This document shows positions 5,277 to 6,085 of a stretch of 6,085 nt of DNA, one piece after another; the first letter of the stretch is position 1; every line of letters starts with the position of its first letter. The position numbers and the translations under genes are program-made. The DNA is taken from contig JAFCCM010000091.1 in the NCBI GenBank assembly GCA_017610225.1, positions 1-6,085 on the forward strand, in the 5' to 3' direction. The DNA is from Candidatus Aenigmatarchaeota archaeon (GTDB taxonomy: Archaea > Aenigmatarchaeota > Aenigmatarchaeia > CG10238-14). The notes beneath the pieces were generated by a model. That model did not search any database and was not told the DNA's origin. It saw only the letters and a list, made by a program, of their open reading frames with translations.

Positions 5277-5359
5277 ATCAGAAGAACGTAAAATAATTAC
5301 AGATAATATTTATGTCGAAAATAAAAACTATTAAAAATTATTTTAATATTACTTCTGAT
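5277..5359 (+). ncRNA. Repeated RNA element E2 (short insert)
   Basis: The outer helix is ATCAGAAG (5277-5284) with CTTCTGAT (5352-5359), 8 bp perfect. The internal loop is AACG (5285-5288) opposite ATATTA (5346-5351). The inner helix is TAAAATAATT (5289-5298) with AATTATTTTA (5336-5345), 10 bp perfect. ACAGA (5299-5303) follows, then a 32-base AT-rich insert without tRNA features. It is the smallest copy and so may show the core of the element. Confidence 0.75.
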
Positions 5360-5369
5360 ACATTTTTAT

Positions 5370-5508
5370 GCGAGAGAACGAAAGATGATTACAGATATAT
5401 TACACTTGAAATGTAAAGGTCATCGGTTCGAGTCCGATATTTCCCAACAGGGAAATTAACTCAGTTGGTAGAGATTTTAATCAACAATTATCTTTATATT
5501 ACTCTCGT
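5370..5508 (+). ncRNA. Repeated RNA element E3 (holds a permuted tRNA)
   Basis: The outer helix is GCGAGAG (5370-5376) with CTCTCGT (5502-5508), 7 bp with one G-U. The internal loop is AACG (5377-5380) opposite ATATTA (5496-5501). The inner helix is AAAGATGATT (5381-5390) with AATTATCTTT (5486-5495), 10 bp with one G-U. ACAGA (5391-5395) follows. The insert carries a circularly permuted tRNA. The element starts 10 bases after E2 ends. Confidence 0.8.
5400..5477 (+). tRNA. Circularly permuted tRNA, anticodon TGA
   Basis: The 3' part comes first: anticodon arm TTACA - CTTGAAA - TGTAA (anticodon TGA, 5407-5409), variable loop AGGTC, T arm ATCGG - TTCGAGT - CCGAT and acceptor strand ATTTCCC (5439-5445). 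After AACA (5446-5449) comes the 5' part: GGGAAAT (5450-5456, 7/7 pairs with ATTTCCC), TA and the D arm ACTCAGTTGGTAGAG, to about 5477. Joining the end of the 5' part (TT) to ACA at 5402 restores standard tRNA numbering, with the break near positions 28/29. TGA would read Ser UCA, yet the variable loop is short, unlike bacterial tRNA-Ser. No CCA is encoded. The ends sit inside element E3. Confidence 0.8.
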
Positions 5509-5662
5509 AACATTTTAAGCTCTTTAAAGAGAGTGAAACTCAAGGAGCCATAGATCAACCTCGAGTGAGGTTTATGGAAATTGGACGTAGCGTGCGGTTT
5601 CTTTAAGATCAAAATCATGACCAGACTTGTAGGTTCAATTCCTACAGAGGGTACTATTTTAA
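5509..5662 (+). other. Structured spacer with an orphan tRNA T arm
   Basis: No gene is seen. Several hairpins follow each other: CTCTTT/AAAGAG (5520-5531), GAGT/ACTC (5532-5542), CCATA/TATGG (about 5549-5578) enclosing AACCTC-GAGT-GAGGTT, and a clean T arm GTAGG - TTCAATT - CCTAC (5629-5645) followed by AGAGGGTA (5646-5653), as in a tRNA 3' end. I find no convincing D arm or acceptor partner; GCTCTTT at 5519-5525 pairs with AGAGGGT only with several G-U. It may be a decayed, split or interrupted tRNA. Confidence 0.5.
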
Positions 5663-5806
5663 TTATGGAAGAACGAAAATTGATTACAGTAAACCCACAA
5701 GAAGGGCGGTGTCGGTGGTTCAATTCCATCAATCCATTATACGGGGATTTAGCTCAGTTGGTAGAGCACGTTAAATACATCAATTAATTTTAAATTACTT
5801 CCATAA
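5663..5806 (+). ncRNA. Repeated RNA element E4 (holds a permuted tRNA)
   Basis: The outer helix is TTATGGAAG (5663-5671) with CTTCCATAA (5798-5806), 9 bp perfect. The internal loop is AACG (5672-5675) opposite AAATTA (5792-5797). The inner helix is AAAATTGATT (5676-5685) with AATTAATTTT (5782-5791), 10 bp with one G-U. ACAGT (5686-5690) follows. The insert is a permuted tRNA with a few bases on either side. Confidence 0.8.
5694..5770 (+). tRNA. Circularly permuted tRNA, anticodon loop ACAAGAA
   Basis: The 3' part comes first: CCC - ACAAGAA - GGGCG (5694-5708), variable loop GTGTC, T arm GGTGG - TTCAATT - CCATC and acceptor AATCCAT (5731-5737). A short linker (5738-5742) is followed by the 5' part: GGGGATT (5743-5749), TA and D arm GCTC-AGTTGGTA-GAGC, then A and CG (5768-5770). 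Placing this CG in front of CCC gives a full 5-bp anticodon stem CGCCC/GGGCG, strong support for joining at positions 28/29. The acceptor has 5 Watson-Crick pairs, one G-U and one G-A. The loop centre is AAG (Leu CUU) with C at position 33. No CCA is encoded. Confidence 0.75.
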
Positions 5807-5814
5807 CTTTTTAT

Positions 5815-5848
5815 GCCGGATGATACACATGTTTATCCATGTGCCGGC
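5815..5848 (+). other. GC-rich bulged hairpin between E4 and E5
   Basis: GCCGG (5815-5819) pairs with CCGGC (5844-5848), and CACATG (5826-5831) pairs with CATGTG (5838-5843) around loop TTTATC. A six-base bulge, ATGATA (5820-5825), lies on the 5' side only. This is one of the most stable structures in an AT-rich window. It has no T run, so it is not a typical terminator. Confidence 0.6.
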
Positions 5849-5860
5849 TCTAACAATTAT

Positions 5861-5962
5861 GAGTCAGAACGAAAAGAAATTACAGTAATTGTCTATTTGG
5901 AGACTCAAACCAATATAAAGCTATGCTTTATAATACAACAATTTCTTTTGAACTACTGACTC
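5861..5962 (+). ncRNA. Repeated RNA element E5 (non-tRNA insert)
   Basis: The outer helix is GAGTCAG (5861-5867) with CTGACTC (5956-5962), 7 bp perfect. The internal loop is AACG (5868-5871) opposite GAACTA (5950-5955). The inner helix is AAAAGAAATT (5872-5881) with AATTTCTTTT (5940-5949), 10 bp perfect. ACAGT (5882-5886) follows. The 53-base insert has two small hairpins (GTCT/AGAC, and ATAAAGC/GCTTTAT around TAT) but no T loop or D arm that I can see. Confidence 0.75.
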
Positions 5963-6050
5963 TTATTTTAACTAAATGAGGTTTTGTCGATTTGTACTAC
6001 CAATCGGATGCTTTAGATTTGGGATTACATTATGCTAATTGGTACTGGGC

Positions 6051-6085
6051 GTCCTTCTGAGTCGCGAACGTGATCTTAGACGGAC
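6051..6085 (+). other. Long imperfect hairpin at the window edge
   Basis: GTCC/GGAC, TCTGAG/CTTAGA and TCGC/GTGA stack into about 14 bp around GAAC, with one mismatch and one bulge. It contains GAACG, the signature found at the 5' side of elements E1-E5, but the window ends before a partner strand could be seen. TACCAAT (5998-6004) and ATTGGTA (6038-6044) form another pair just upstream. Confidence 0.4.

Noticed and set aside
5400..5770. Ordinary tRNA introns (5' half in E3 or E4 spliced to a downstream 3' half)
   Set aside because: The acceptor GGGAAAT of E3 does not pair with any downstream 3' half, but pairs 7/7 with the one just upstream; the E4 half likewise fits its own upstream half best. 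No group I intron core was recognised.
5499..5787. Reading frames on both strands across the RNA array (77 aa on -, 68 aa on +)
   Set aside because: They run across tRNA parts and element helices, have no ribosome site, and give the VGIEPTS- and AQLVEHV-type peptides that typically arise from translated tRNA genes.
5132..5962. CRISPR array
   Set aside because: The repeats are long, structured, share only short conserved strings and have unequal inserts containing tRNA sequence, unlike identical short CRISPR repeats.
6031..6085. 5' part of tRNA-Arg(TCT) at the right edge
   Set aside because: GCGTC - CTTCTGA - GTCGC resembles an anticodon arm, but the D arm does not fold with it and a competing hairpin of about 14 bp covers the same bases.

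Overview
The window looks like part of a large, strongly AT-rich double-stranded DNA bacteriophage genome. The evidence is a dense mix of tRNA genes, short tightly packed or overlapping phage-type genes of unknown function, a decayed HNH homing endonuclease, a YqeY-like gene beside tRNAs, and a recurring AT-rich promoter-like motif (core TATAAA) just upstream of several start codons. All convincing genes lie on the + strand. The host cannot be told from the sequence.

Layout. Positions 1-48 are the 3' end of a tRNA, followed by terminator-like hairpins and a gene-free structured stretch to about 370. A GatB/YqeY-family gene (377-922) is followed within 5 bases by tRNA-Pro(TGG). A broken reading frame (1063-1304) precedes three overlapping genes (1335-2479): a hypothetical protein, a two-CxxC small protein and a basic coiled-coil protein. 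A second RNA block (2480-2910) holds one good tRNA-Ile and two tRNA-like, poorly folding sequences. Then come a tiny membrane protein, a membrane protein built from an exact-period internal duplication (3162-3770), and a Cys-rich/basic protein with a membrane segment (3800-4348). A broken HNH endonuclease (4416-4999) runs into tRNA-Ala(TGC).

The most unusual part is 5132-5962. Five copies of one RNA architecture occur there: outer helix, AACG on the 5' side, inner helix of 9-10 bp, ACAG(T/A), a variable insert, inner helix 3' strand, a 6-base 3' strand of the form RWAYTA, then outer helix 3' strand. Helix sequences differ between copies while base pairing is kept, so this is covariation visible by eye. 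Copy E1 carries a tRNA in normal order. Copies E3 and E4 carry circularly permuted tRNAs: the 3' part (anticodon arm, T arm, acceptor 3' strand) comes first, then a few linker bases, then the 5' part (acceptor 5' strand, D arm). Rejoining the ends across the element's helices restores a full anticodon stem in both. E2 and E5 carry short non-tRNA inserts. I infer that the element brings the two ends of a permuted pre-tRNA together for joining, either by itself (ribozyme) or as a substrate for a splicing enzyme and ligase. I do not recognise the element as a known RNA family.

Together the window suggests a phage that invests in translation (tRNAs plus a YqeY-like protein). It also shows much decay or sequence error: three reading frames are broken by small indels or stops, and some tRNAs have unusual loops.
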